A program made the translations under genes and the position numbers. From CAYLHF01 sp964383365 (GTDB lineage Bacteria > Bacteroidota > Rhodothermia > Rhodothermales > UBA10348): a DNA stretch of 24,798 nt. Shown here one piece after another: positions 15,966 to 23,745 of the stretch. Where the stretch lies: the NCBI GenBank assembly GCA_964383365.1, contig CAYLHF010000041.1, positions 1 to 24,798 of the forward strand, written 5' to 3'. Every line of letters begins with the position of its first letter. The first letter of the stretch is position 1. A model generated the notes under the pieces. That model did not search any database. It worked only from the letters and a program-made list of their open reading frames with translations, and was not told the origin of the DNA.

Positions 15966-17027
15966 ATGTCCACACTCATCTGTTTGTTTTCAGATTTTCT
16001 CCCGACCGACTATTTGAAATTCTTGGCATCGGAAAGAACGACATCGAACGTACGCTTCTCACGGGCCAGGATTCACCTGCCCATGCTGCTCGGTCTGTTG
16101 TTTCTGGTCCCGAACGTCCGTGCCCAGATCGAATCGTCGGGGTTCCCCGTCGTTCAACTCGATGAGTCGGCACGCGTAGCCGCATTGGGGGGGAGTTCAC
16201 CGGCACTCGCGACACGGGAATCCAGCGGATTGTTCTCGAATCCCGCGCTCCTGACGGCGGAATCCAATCAGCGTTTCTCCTTCTCCTATCTGAACCACAT
16301 CGGAGATACGTCGGCAGGATGGCTCTCATACGGACGCACACTGGATTCGCTCACAACGGCGGCCGTCGGTATCAGGTACCTCTCCTTCGGATCGATTGAC
16401 CGGGCGGACGCTCTTGGTAACCGAAACGGCACATTCAGTGCGTCCGATATCAGCCTCTCGGTAGGTGCATCAAGGATCGGTCCGTCTCGGATTCGGTATG
16501 GCGCCACTCTTAACGTGATGCTGAGTAGCATCGACGAGTTCCATGCGTCGGCCGTGACAGCAGATTTTGGAGTCCTCTACCGACTCGCGTCCGGCGCGTC
16601 AACGGTCGGTCTGACCATTCAGAATGCAGGTTTCGTTCTGTCTTCCCTGGGTGAAAGAACCGATCGGATTCCTTTCGACATCAGACTGGGCGTCACGAAG
16701 CGACTCGCTCACATGCCACTCATGTTGTCACTCACCGCCTACCGTCTCCAGAAAATGGACGGCGGACCACCCGAGACCACCGCACTCGGTAACGTTTTCT
16801 ACCATCTGATTCTGGGTGGGGAATTTCAGTTCAGCGATAATTTTCAAATCCGATTTGGTTATAATCATCGGCGACATGACGCGCTCAAGATGAAAACACG
16901 ACTGGATCTTGCCGGCTTTTCGACGGGAGTCGGGATCCGAATTTCACGAATAGGGATCGACTATGGATTCAATTCCTGGTCTTCCCTCGGGGGGCTGCAT
17001 CGGTTCACGGTCAAGACGCACCTCTGA
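15966..17027 (+). CDS. porQ: PorQ-like protein of the type IX secretion system
   Basis: PorQ is an outer-membrane beta-barrel-like protein of the FadL-type fold that takes part in type IX secretion in Bacteroidota. The mature part (about 300 aa) shows the family pattern: LDESARVAALGGSSPA, SGLFSNPALL, then alternating strands with DSLTTAAVGIRYLSFGSIDR, GNRNGTFSASDISLSVGASR and YGATLNVMLSSI, ending in a strand at the C-terminus. The signal-peptide core MLLGLLFLVPNVRA precedes QIESSG. The start is uncertain: the ATG at 15966 gives 353 aa with a long n-region, a TTG at 16014 gives a shorter one, and the ATG at 16083 has AGGA 11 nt upstream but no basic n-region. Other secretion genes are not nearby, which is common for porQ. 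Its stop is only 2 bp from the stop of the convergent recombinase gene. Confidence 0.8.
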   Translation: MSTLICLFSDFLPTDYLKFLASERTTSNVRFSRARIHLPMLLGLLFLVPNVRAQIESSGFPVVQLDESARVAALGGSSPALATRESSGLFSNPALLTAESNQRFSFSYLNHIGDTSAGWLSYGRTLDSLTTAAVGIRYLSFGSIDRADALGNRNGTFSASDISLSVGASRIGPSRIRYGATLNVMLSSIDEFHASAVTADFGVLYRLASGASTVGLTIQNAGFVLSSLGERTDRIPFDIRLGVTKRLAHMPLMLSLTAYRLQKMDGGPPETTALGNVFYHLILGGEFQFSDNFQIRFGYNHRRHDALKMKTRLDLAGFSTGVGIRISRIGIDYGFNSWSSLGGLHRFTVKTHL

Positions 17028-17029
17028 GA

Positions 17030-17944
17030 CTACGCCTTGCCCTGCTTGTTGAAGTAGATCATCGTCGTATCCAGCGTACCGTGCCTCATTCGCTTACGAA
17101 CGTCTTCGACCGATAACCCCTGATTTAACCAGATCAGAGCGGCCGTATGGGTCAGGCTGTGGGGCGAGATTCCCGGACGCTTGATACCGGCCCGGGACAG
17201 GTGGAAATTGATCCGGGTACGTACGGACCTTGTATTGAGCCGCTGTCCGTCTGAGCGATGGCCGTGTGAAACGAAGAGTGGATCTTCCGGTCGGATCCGG
17301 GTACGCTGATCCAGATACAGTCGTATGGCGTCCATCACTTCGGAGTCGATCTGAACCTGTTGATCCTTGGTCGTGTGCCCTTTCCCCTGGCTTCTGAGAA
17401 ACCACCCCATGAGCGTCTGTTCCAGATCCTGAACATCCGCACGCACGATCTCGATTTCACTCAATCCGGCATAGAGTGCCGTATAAATAATCGCCCGGTC
17501 TCTGGTGTTGATCGCCGTATCTGTGTCCAGAGATGCCTTGAGCAGATTCACGTCATCCATCGAGAGAAATTCGCGGGAGTGCGCATCCGGTCGTCTGTTT
17601 CCCCGGACAGAACGAGCCGGATTCTCGCTCAGCAACCCGATGTGTACCATATACTCGCAGAGTCTCCTCACGGCCGTGAGATATGTCGACACCGAGACCT
17701 GGTGCAGTCCCCTCGTCTCCATCAGGTAGGATTTGTACGATTCCAGGTCTTCGACAGAAAAGGTGCAAGCACCCTTCTGAACCACGAACCAACGCTCAAA
17801 CTCATTCAGCGCCCGGCGATACGTACCTACGGTTTCCGGTGACTTTCCGGTGAGGTAATCACGAAGAAAATCCCGAATCAAAGATTGCAGCTCAGTTACG
17901 GAGATTCGAAGCGTCTCCTTGAGTAGACTTGAGTTGTTCGACAT
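17030..17944 (-). CDS. Tyrosine recombinase (XerC/D-like) lacking both catalytic arginines
   Basis: The 304-aa protein has the XerC/D layout: an N-terminal SAM-like DNA-binding domain (15-110, with SPETVGTYRRALNEFERWF) and a C-terminal catalytic fold (125-300). In that fold the beta-hairpin Lys188 (QGKGH), His262, His288 and the nucleophile Tyr297 remain. The first catalytic Arg is Ser162 (YAGLSEIEIV where relatives have GLR..E), and the second is Thr265 (PHSLTH where relatives have HxLRH). Loss of both predicts no or very weak strand exchange. IntDOT of Bacteroides also has Ser at the first site but keeps the second Arg. The reading frame is intact and typical in length, so the protein is probably kept for another role, such as DNA binding. 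The ATG at 17944 gives a normal start; a longer frame to 18058 has no support. No att sites or mobile-element genes are adjacent. Confidence 0.88.
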   Translation of the reverse strand: MSNNSSLLKETLRISVTELQSLIRDFLRDYLTGKSPETVGTYRRALNEFERWFVVQKGACTFSVEDLESYKSYLMETRGLHQVSVSTYLTAVRRLCEYMVHIGLLSENPARSVRGNRRPDAHSREFLSMDDVNLLKASLDTDTAINTRDRAIIYTALYAGLSEIEIVRADVQDLEQTLMGWFLRSQGKGHTTKDQQVQIDSEVMDAIRLYLDQRTRIRPEDPLFVSHGHRSDGQRLNTRSVRTRINFHLSRAGIKRPGISPHSLTHTAALIWLNQGLSVEDVRKRMRHGTLDTTMIYFNKQGKA

Positions 17945-18028
17945 CGCAACTGCGGTCGGATCGTGCTGACGGCGTGACAGTAACCTTAATCCATCTCCCG
18001 CTCTCCCTTCGTGATCACTGCGTAGACA

Positions 18029-18079
18029 CAAACTGGTGCAGGAAAACCGGAATGTCAATAACGGACATTAAAAATGTCA
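18029..18079 (-). promoter_or_regulatory. Possible promoter and operator of the recombinase-like gene
   Basis: On the minus strand TTG (18056-18058) and CCAGTTTG (18029-18036) are 19 nt apart, a weak match to the Bacteroidetes -33/-7 pattern. The -33 region overlaps an inverted repeat, AATGTC-AATAACG-GACATT (18051-18069), and a further AATGTCA lies at 18073-18079, giving three related half-sites. A regulator bound there could block the promoter. Confidence 0.3.
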
Positions 18080-18105
18080 CTCGATCGGGTCGTGGCGGAC
18101 GCTAA

Positions 18106-18207
18106 GTCAGACGTCGTCGTGTCAGACGGCGTCCCGTCGGAGGCTGAGTCAGACGTCGTCCTGGCGAAGGTTGAGTCAGACGTCGTCCTGGCAACGGTTG
18201 AGTCAGA
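18106..18207. repeat. 27-bp tandem repeat covering the end of the E2 gene
   Basis: GTCAGA occurs at 18106, 18121, 18148, 18175 and 18202, at steps of 15, 27, 27 and 27 bp. The units at 18148 and 18175 share GAGTCAGACGTCGTCCTGGC and then differ slightly. Read on the minus strand each copy holds a TGA, and because all steps are multiples of three every one is in frame with the E2 stop codon at 18203-18205. Each unit also contains the self-complementary GACGTC, so neighbouring copies can pair. Confidence 0.85.
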
Positions 18208-20065
18208 TTACCTCGGTGGCATCGAAAGACCCGAGAACCTCCACATACCTGGCCAGGAAAGACGAAGCCATCGCACCGTCTACGATCCGATGATCGTATG
18301 AAAGGGAGACATACATCATGCTGCGAATCCCTATCGTATCACCCAATACCGGATCTTCTATGACCACCGGCCGCTTCTTTATCGCTCCCGTCGCCAGGAT
18401 GCCTACCTGAGGCTGGTTGATAATGGGTGTCCCCATGATCGATCCCAGCGACCCGACATTTGTGACGGTGAACGTACCCCGTTGGAGATCATCGGGCATC
18501 AGCTTCTTGGATCTTGCGCGGGTGGCCAGGTCGGCAGCAGCATGCGCCAGTCCAGCGATGTTTTTCTGTCCGGCATCGTGGATAACGGGCACGACCAATC
18601 CTTTTTTTCCGATCGCTACGGCGATCCCGATATGAAAATCCTTTTTCAGGTGGATTTCCTTGTCGACCACCGAACAATTCAGCATCGGATGATCCCGCAG
18701 AGCTTCTACCGCTGCATAGACGAAGAACGGTGTATATGTCAACTTGACCCCTTCTCTTTCGAGAAAGGCGGCCTTATTACGCTCCCTCAATCTGACTAAT
18801 TTAGATACATCCACCTCGGCAAAGGACGTCACGTGAGCCGACGTGGATTTTGAATGCGTCATATGCTCCGATATGAGCTGCCGCATACGATCCATCGGGA
18901 TAACCTCGACCCTATCACCTGGGGCCTTCTGCGGTACGGGTGCGGACGAAGACAGGATTCTACGTGACGGCTCGGCGGCGGGAACGGCCGAAGCCGACGA
19001 TGTTTCTGCGGCCGCCGCCCCGGATAAACCTGCGGGAGCGGCGTGAGCACCACTATTTTTCGCTTCGACGTAGGTTAGCACGTCACTCTTGGTGACTCTC
19101 CCGCCGTGCCCTGTTCCATTAATGGAGGATAATTCGAGTACGGAAAGGTGTTCTTTTTCGGCAATGGATCGGACCAGTGGAGATAAGAACCGACCCGTAT
19201 CGTCATGGCGGGAGACGGCGTCACCCGGCCCGGAGACATCGGACTGCTGCACCGCCGTGGGTACATACCCGGATGCTGGCGTTGAAACGGTCGCCGTTGG
19301 TGATATCGCAGGTGCGATGACCGGTGAGGCAGGCGGCGAAGCCGGAACCTGGTTACGGTCGGTCGCGACCTCCGAAGCCTCTCCCGATGCAATAACGGCA
19401 ATTAGCGTCCCGACGTCTACCGTTTCACCCTCCGGGACCAGGACCTGTTGAACGATTCCAGCAACGGGCGAAGGGACGTCTGTGTCCACCTTGTCTGTGG
19501 CAATTTCGAGGAGTGATTCGTCCAGATCGATCGAATCGCCCGGTTTCTTATGCCACTCGAGGACGGTTCCCTCCATGATGCTCTCTCCCATTTTAGGCAT
19601 CAGAACATCGGTGGTCGTACCTGCCGTAGCAGGCGGGGCGACTTCTGATGGAGCGGCAGCAGCAGGCGGAGCGGCCGGAGGGGCAGCTTCTGGCGGAGCG
19701 GCCGCAGCAGGCGGAGTGGCAGTAGCAGGCGCAGTAGCTTGCGGGGCCGGAACAGACGCTTGCGGCGCGGGAGCCGGCGCCTCTGGCGCAGAGCCAGCCT
19801 TCATTCCTCCATTGACTGCGGCCACGTCTGTTTCAAGCATGGCGATCACCGTACCCACGTCGACGGTAGCCCCTTCCTCCACGAGTATTTCAGCCAGGAT
19901 TCCAGCGGACGGCGAGGGTACTTCCGTGTCGACCTTATCGGTCCCGATTTCCAGCAGGGACTCGTCCATTTCGACTGTATCACCCGGCTGTTTGTGCCAC
20001 TCGAGGACGGTTCCCTCGGTGATACTCTCACCCATTTTGGGCATCCTGACTTCAACTTTCGACAT
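18203..20065 (-). CDS. sucB: 2-oxo-acid dehydrogenase E2 (dihydrolipoamide acyltransferase, probably succinyltransferase)
   Basis: This is the core acyltransferase of a 2-oxo-acid dehydrogenase complex; it passes the acyl group from lipoate to CoA. The 620 aa contain two lipoyl domains (1-79, lipoyl Lys44 in GTDKVDTEVPSP; 152-227, Lys192 in ATDKVDTDVPSP), an Ala/Pro-rich linker of about 70 residues between them, a second flexible linker, a peripheral-subunit-binding domain (about 292-335, SPLVRSIAEKEHLS...GTGHGGRVTKSDV) and a catalytic domain (388-620) with DHRIVDG (catalytic His592). The MPKMGESITEGTVLEWHK start resembles two-lipoyl succinyltransferases, so 2-oxoglutarate is the best guess, but pyruvate or branched-chain acids remain possible because no E1 or E3 gene is nearby. 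The ATG has a good AAGGA 4 nt upstream. The gene lies 102 nt after the pyrophosphatase gene. The stop codon is inside a tandem repeat. Confidence 0.92.
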   Translation of the reverse strand: MSKVEVRMPKMGESITEGTVLEWHKQPGDTVEMDESLLEIGTDKVDTEVPSPSAGILAEILVEEGATVDVGTVIAMLETDVAAVNGGMKAGSAPEAPAPAPQASVPAPQATAPATATPPAAAAPPEAAPPAAPPAAAAPSEVAPPATAGTTTDVLMPKMGESIMEGTVLEWHKKPGDSIDLDESLLEIATDKVDTDVPSPVAGIVQQVLVPEGETVDVGTLIAVIASGEASEVATDRNQVPASPPASPVIAPAISPTATVSTPASGYVPTAVQQSDVSGPGDAVSRHDDTGRFLSPLVRSIAEKEHLSVLELSSINGTGHGGRVTKSDVLTYVEAKNSGAHAAPAGLSGAAAAETSSASAVPAAEPSRRILSSSAPVPQKAPGDRVEVIPMDRMRQLISEHMTHSKSTSAHVTSFAEVDVSKLVRLRERNKAAFLEREGVKLTYTPFFVYAAVEALRDHPMLNCSVVDKEIHLKKDFHIGIAVAIGKKGLVVPVIHDAGQKNIAGLAHAAADLATRARSKKLMPDDLQRGTFTVTNVGSLGSIMGTPIINQPQVGILATGAIKKRPVVIEDPVLGDTIGIRSMMYVSLSYDHRIVDGAMASSFLARYVEVLGSFDATEVI

Positions 20066-20167
20066 GATTCCTTCCCGGTCTGTCTCGGATTCTCCGTTGT
20101 GCGATTTCGACGATTCCGTTTGACTCGCCCCCTCCGCGTTACGGCATCAACTGCCGTTCGCTGAGGA

Positions 20168-22249
20168 CTAGGCGATCAGGGGAGCGATAACAAGCGCGAC
20201 CACCGCAATCAACTTGATCAGAATATTCAGGCTCGGACCACTCGTATCCTTCAGGGGATCACCAACGGTGTCTCCCACGACTGATGCTTTGTGTGTCTCA
20301 CTTCCCTTTCCGTACTCGACCCCATCAATTACGATCGTCCCTTCAATCCGTTTCTTCGCATTGTCCCAGGCACCACCGGCATTGGACTGGAAGATAGCGA
20401 GGAGCACGCCGGAAACAGTCACCCCTACGAGCATACCACCGAGCATGTATTTGTCGATGAATCCGATGACTACGGGTGCCAGAATGGCCAGCAGACCCGG
20501 AGCAATCATTTCCCGGATCGCTGCCTGCGTCGATATGTCGATACATCTCTTGAAGTCTGCCGTTGCCGTGCCTTCCCGAAGTCCGACGATTTCATTGAAC
20601 TGGCGACCCACTTCCTTGATCATATCCCCCGCGGCACGTCCCACAGCTGCCATCGCCATGGCAGAGAACACATAGGGAAGCATAGCCCCAATCAGGACGC
20701 CAGCAAGAATTATTGGATTGGCGACATCGATATTGGTTACCCCGGCCTGCTGCATAAATGCGGCAAAAAGCGCAAGCGCCGTCAATGCAGCTGACCCGAT
20801 AGCAAATCCTTTCCCGATGGCCGCGGTCGTATTTCCGACGGCATCCAGTTTGTCGGTTCTTTCGCGAACCTCTTCCGGTAAATTGGCCATCTCCGCAATT
20901 CCACCGGCATTATCCGAAATCGGGCCGTAGGCATCAACAGCGAGCTGAATTCCTGTAACCGAGAGCATACCGAGAGCCGCAATGGCGATTCCGTACAATC
21001 CAGCGAACGAGAACGACCCGATAATTCCCAGCGCGAGAACAATCGCCGGTAAACCGGTAGAATACATCCCGAGACCCAGGCCGGCGATGATATTCGTCGC
21101 CGATCCAGTCACGCTCTGCGCGGCTACACCGAGTACCGGCCGGTTGTGCGTAGATGTATAAAACTCGGTAATCAATCCGATCAACACGCCCGCCGCCAAC
21201 CCGATCAGGACCGCATAGAATACGCCGGTCGACGTGTAATCCGTTCCGGCGACGGACCACTGAGCGGGAAGCATCGCGTGTATGATGAAATACGAAGCAA
21301 CTGCCATGACGAAGGATGCACCAAATTCCCCGGTGTTTAACGCGTGCTGGGGATTCCCCCCCTCCCTGACCTTTACGAAAAACGATCCGAGTATGGAAAT
21401 GACGATACCTATGGCAGCGACTACCAGTGGAAGAAGAACAGCGTTGATGTCCAGTCCACCACCCTCTGCCGTAAAGGCCGGTATGAATGCGGCTCCCAGA
21501 ACCATCGTACCTATGATAGATCCCACGTAACTCTCGAAGAGGTCAGCACCCATCCCCGCGACATCGCCCACATTGTCTCCGACATTATCTGCGATGGTCG
21601 CCGGGTTACGAGGATCGTCTTCCGGGATGCCTTCATAGACTTTCCCTGCGAGATCCGCTCCGACATCAGCCGCTTTCGTATAGATGCCACCGCCGACACG
21701 AGCAAACAGAGCAATCGAGGACGCTCCGAGCGAAAAACCTGAAATGACATTGATCACCCGGGGCATATCCCAGGCCATCTCCGAGTAGAAGAGAAAGAGG
21801 GCGCCAAGACCCAGAATGCCCAGTCCGACCACACTCAGTCCCATGACCAGACCTCCCGAAAAGGCAACATTCAGTGCAGGACCGAGTCCAGTCCGAGCGG
21901 CATTGGTTGTCCGGACGTTTGCCTTGGTAGCTACCGACATTCCGATAAACCCGGCCGTTCCAGAACACAGTGCACCGACGAAGAAGGACAGCGCGATAAG
22001 GGGTGACGAATCGGCCCTACCCCAGTTGGCCAGAACCAGCAGTCCCGCCACGACAACTACAAAAATAGCGAGAACGCGATATTCGCGGCGTAAGAATGCC
22101 CGTGCTCCATCGGCTATATGGCCGGCGATCTCTGCCATGTGGTCCGTACCGACGGGTTGCCGGGAAACCCAGCGCGTCTTGACATAGGCAAAAAGCAGTG
22201 CGAGAAGTCCTACCGCTGGCACGATATACGTAATCATTGCTGCATCCAT
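20168..22249 (-). CDS. hppA: Membrane-bound ion-pumping pyrophosphatase, K+-dependent type
   Basis: This 693-aa protein of about 16 membrane helices hydrolyses pyrophosphate and pumps H+ or Na+. The substrate site is intact: KAADVGADL (192-200), IPEDDPRNPATIADNVGDNVGD (208-229) and the C-terminal GDTVGDPLKDTSGPS. GNTTAAIGKG has Ala476 and Gly479, the K+-dependent pattern (K+-independent enzymes have Lys and Thr there). The ion-gate glutamate is at Glu239 in DLFES, with Gly243 one turn later; Na+ pumps and some H+ pumps have this arrangement, plant-type H+ pumps the reverse. So the usual label of H+ pump is not proved. The Glu of the DX7KXE motif is Tyr205 (KVYE). The ATG at 22249 has GGAGGAAG 9 nt upstream. 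The gene is separated by 227 nt from pth and probably has its own promoter. Confidence 0.96.
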   Translation of the reverse strand: MDAAMITYIVPAVGLLALLFAYVKTRWVSRQPVGTDHMAEIAGHIADGARAFLRREYRVLAIFVVVVAGLLVLANWGRADSSPLIALSFFVGALCSGTAGFIGMSVATKANVRTTNAARTGLGPALNVAFSGGLVMGLSVVGLGILGLGALFLFYSEMAWDMPRVINVISGFSLGASSIALFARVGGGIYTKAADVGADLAGKVYEGIPEDDPRNPATIADNVGDNVGDVAGMGADLFESYVGSIIGTMVLGAAFIPAFTAEGGGLDINAVLLPLVVAAIGIVISILGSFFVKVREGGNPQHALNTGEFGASFVMAVASYFIIHAMLPAQWSVAGTDYTSTGVFYAVLIGLAAGVLIGLITEFYTSTHNRPVLGVAAQSVTGSATNIIAGLGLGMYSTGLPAIVLALGIIGSFSFAGLYGIAIAALGMLSVTGIQLAVDAYGPISDNAGGIAEMANLPEEVRERTDKLDAVGNTTAAIGKGFAIGSAALTALALFAAFMQQAGVTNIDVANPIILAGVLIGAMLPYVFSAMAMAAVGRAAGDMIKEVGRQFNEIVGLREGTATADFKRCIDISTQAAIREMIAPGLLAILAPVVIGFIDKYMLGGMLVGVTVSGVLLAIFQSNAGGAWDNAKKRIEGTIVIDGVEYGKGSETHKASVVGDTVGDPLKDTSGPSLNILIKLIAVVALVIAPLIA

Positions 22250-22374
22250 GGGGACTAGCTTCCTCCGTTGAAGATTATTCTATAAACCTGACTGTGGGCT
22301 GGAACCGATTCGACCGGATCACCGGAGATATAGGCCGAAATTTCTGAGACATGAAAAGCGCTTCCAGAACGAGA

Positions 22375-22411
22375 AATCGATCAAGGAAATTACCTGATCA
22401 TCATGTCGATT
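22375..22411. repeat. Imperfect inverted repeat between pth and the pyrophosphatase gene
   Basis: AATCGA (22375-22380) and TCGATT (22406-22411) enclose a smaller pairing, GATCAAGG with CCTGATC. Together they form an interrupted hairpin in the 227-bp gap after pth and before the pyrophosphatase start. There is no clear T-run, so it may be a weak terminator of the prs-rplY-pth row or an operator. The rest of the gap shows only a TATAGAAT-like box near 22274-22281, without a good -35. Confidence 0.3.
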
Positions 22412-22476
22412 GATAGCCATTAACCAATTATTCGACTATCAGTAATGTCGAGGCTACATGAGCGGCTTGATCCGAC

Positions 22477-23043
22477 CTAATTGAACCGATTCATGGCAGT
22501 CGTCAGTCCGTCAGAAACGAACGTCAGGGCTGCATCTCTTGCTCGATCGATGGCCGGCTCGATCAGGGTCCGTTCTTCGTCATCAAAATCGGACAGCACA
22601 TAATCGGCCTGTCGACCGCGCCCGAAGTCGTTTCCGACGCCGATCCTGATGCGCGAAAAAGCATCTGAATCCAGAGTGTCTATGATATCCTGAATTCCGT
22701 TGTGACCACCTGAGCCTCCCCGCTCCCGAATGCGTATACGACCGGGTTCCAGGTTGATATCGTCCACGATGACGAGTATATCTTCGGGAGAAAGTGGATG
22801 GCGCCGAACGAGTTCGGCAACAGCGTCTCCGCTTCGGTTCATAAACGTCCCGGGTTTGGCGACGCCCAGTGAACGGCCACGCCATTTGCCCCAACCTACC
22901 CAGGATTGTCCCTTGATCCGCATCTCGATGCGCGACCTGGAGGCAATACGATCGGCTACCATGAAACCCACATTGTGCCGGTTTCCGGCATATTCGGATC
23001 CAGGATTTCCCAGGCCGACGATAAGTCGTAGTGAAGACGCCAT
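22477..23043 (-). CDS. pth: Peptidyl-tRNA hydrolase
   Basis: Pth frees tRNA from peptidyl-tRNAs that drop off ribosomes, an essential recycling step. The 188 aa show GLGNPGSEYAGNRHNVGF (10-27) with Asn13 and catalytic His23, KPGTFMNRSG (63-72) with Asn69, VDD (93-95) with Asp94, and GGSGGHNG (109-116) with Asn115. These match E. coli Asn10, His20, Asn68, Asp93 and Asn114 with an offset of one to three. The gene follows rplY by 12 nt and is surely co-transcribed; the pairing of rplY (ctc) with pth is widespread. No strong Shine-Dalgarno is visible, which fits translation following the upstream gene. Confidence 0.97.
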   Translation of the reverse strand: MASSLRLIVGLGNPGSEYAGNRHNVGFMVADRIASRSRIEMRIKGQSWVGWGKWRGRSLGVAKPGTFMNRSGDAVAELVRRHPLSPEDILVIVDDINLEPGRIRIRERGGSGGHNGIQDIIDTLDSDAFSRIRIGVGNDFGRGRQADYVLSDFDDEERTLIEPAIDRARDAALTFVSDGLTTAMNRFN

Positions 23044-23055
23044 CGGAGAATCGGT

Positions 23056-23694
23056 CTACGACTCTTCTTCCGTAGACGCCTCCTCTCCCTCTGCTCCTTC
23101 TTCTCCCTCTTCGCCTTCTGCGAGTTCCTCTTCCAACTCTTCTTCTTCGATCTCGCGAGGTAGATAGACTGAAACAAGGGTCTGGTCGGAAGGCACATCG
23201 AATTCGATACCTTCGATGGACACCTCTCTAACCTGAATGGAATCGCCAATGTCCAGATCAGAGATATCCAGGGTGATCCGATCCGGAATATCTTTCGGAA
23301 GGCATCGAATGGCGACCTCATGCATATGAGTCTCCAGTTTCCCTCCTTCCCGGACACCGATCGATTTGCCTTCGTGGTGTACCGGAACAGTCAGAGACAG
23401 GGTCTCACCGGTCACAAGCACCTGAAAATCGGCATGAATGGGCCGGTCTGAAGTCGGATGAAAATCTACGTGCTTCAGAATGCAATCCCACTCCTGATCC
23501 CCGAGCATAACTTTCACGAGATGAAATTCATTCGTGTAGATCAATCGCTTCATGTCCATTTCCGGGACCTGGAAGGAGACTGCATCTACCTTGTTGCCGT
23601 AGAGTACACAGGGCACCTCCTCGGCGACCCGTGCGGCTCGCGATGCCTTCTTTCCGGCGTCACGGGATTTGGCTTCCAGTGTTACTACTTGCAT
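23056..23694 (-). CDS. rplY: 50S ribosomal protein L25 (CTC / TL5 type) with acidic tail
   Basis: The protein binds 5S rRNA in the large ribosomal subunit. The 212 aa are of the long general-stress (CTC) type: an N-terminal L25 domain (1-94, with RDAGKKASRAARVAEEVPCVLYG and LKHVDFHPTSDRPIHADF) and a C-terminal TL5 beta domain (95-180, with VPVHHEGKSIGVREGGKLE and PKDIPDRITLDISDLDIGDS). After about residue 180 comes a tail of about 32 residues, more than half Glu, which is probably disordered. The ATG has GAGGT 9 nt upstream. It lies between prs (51 nt) and pth (12 nt). Confidence 0.97.
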   Translation of the reverse strand: MQVVTLEAKSRDAGKKASRAARVAEEVPCVLYGNKVDAVSFQVPEMDMKRLIYTNEFHLVKVMLGDQEWDCILKHVDFHPTSDRPIHADFQVLVTGETLSLTVPVHHEGKSIGVREGGKLETHMHEVAIRCLPKDIPDRITLDISDLDIGDSIQVREVSIEGIEFDVPSDQTLVSVYLPREIEEEELEEELAEGEEGEEGAEGEEASTEEES

Positions 23695-23745
23695 GACTTA
23701 TATACCTCAGAGTCTTCGTTCAATTCAAATCGGGTATGTCATCCG

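Noticed and set aside
17030..18207. Integrative mobile element around the recombinase
   Set aside because: There are no att-like flanking repeats, cargo, relaxase or transposase genes; the neighbours are housekeeping genes and the 27-bp repeat is tied to the E2 stop codon rather than to the recombinase.
18074..18301. 75-aa plus-strand open frame made of ESDVVLA-type repeats
   Set aside because: Its repeats are simply the 27-bp DNA repeat read in another frame, it runs about 100 bp antisense into the E2 gene and lacks a ribosome site.
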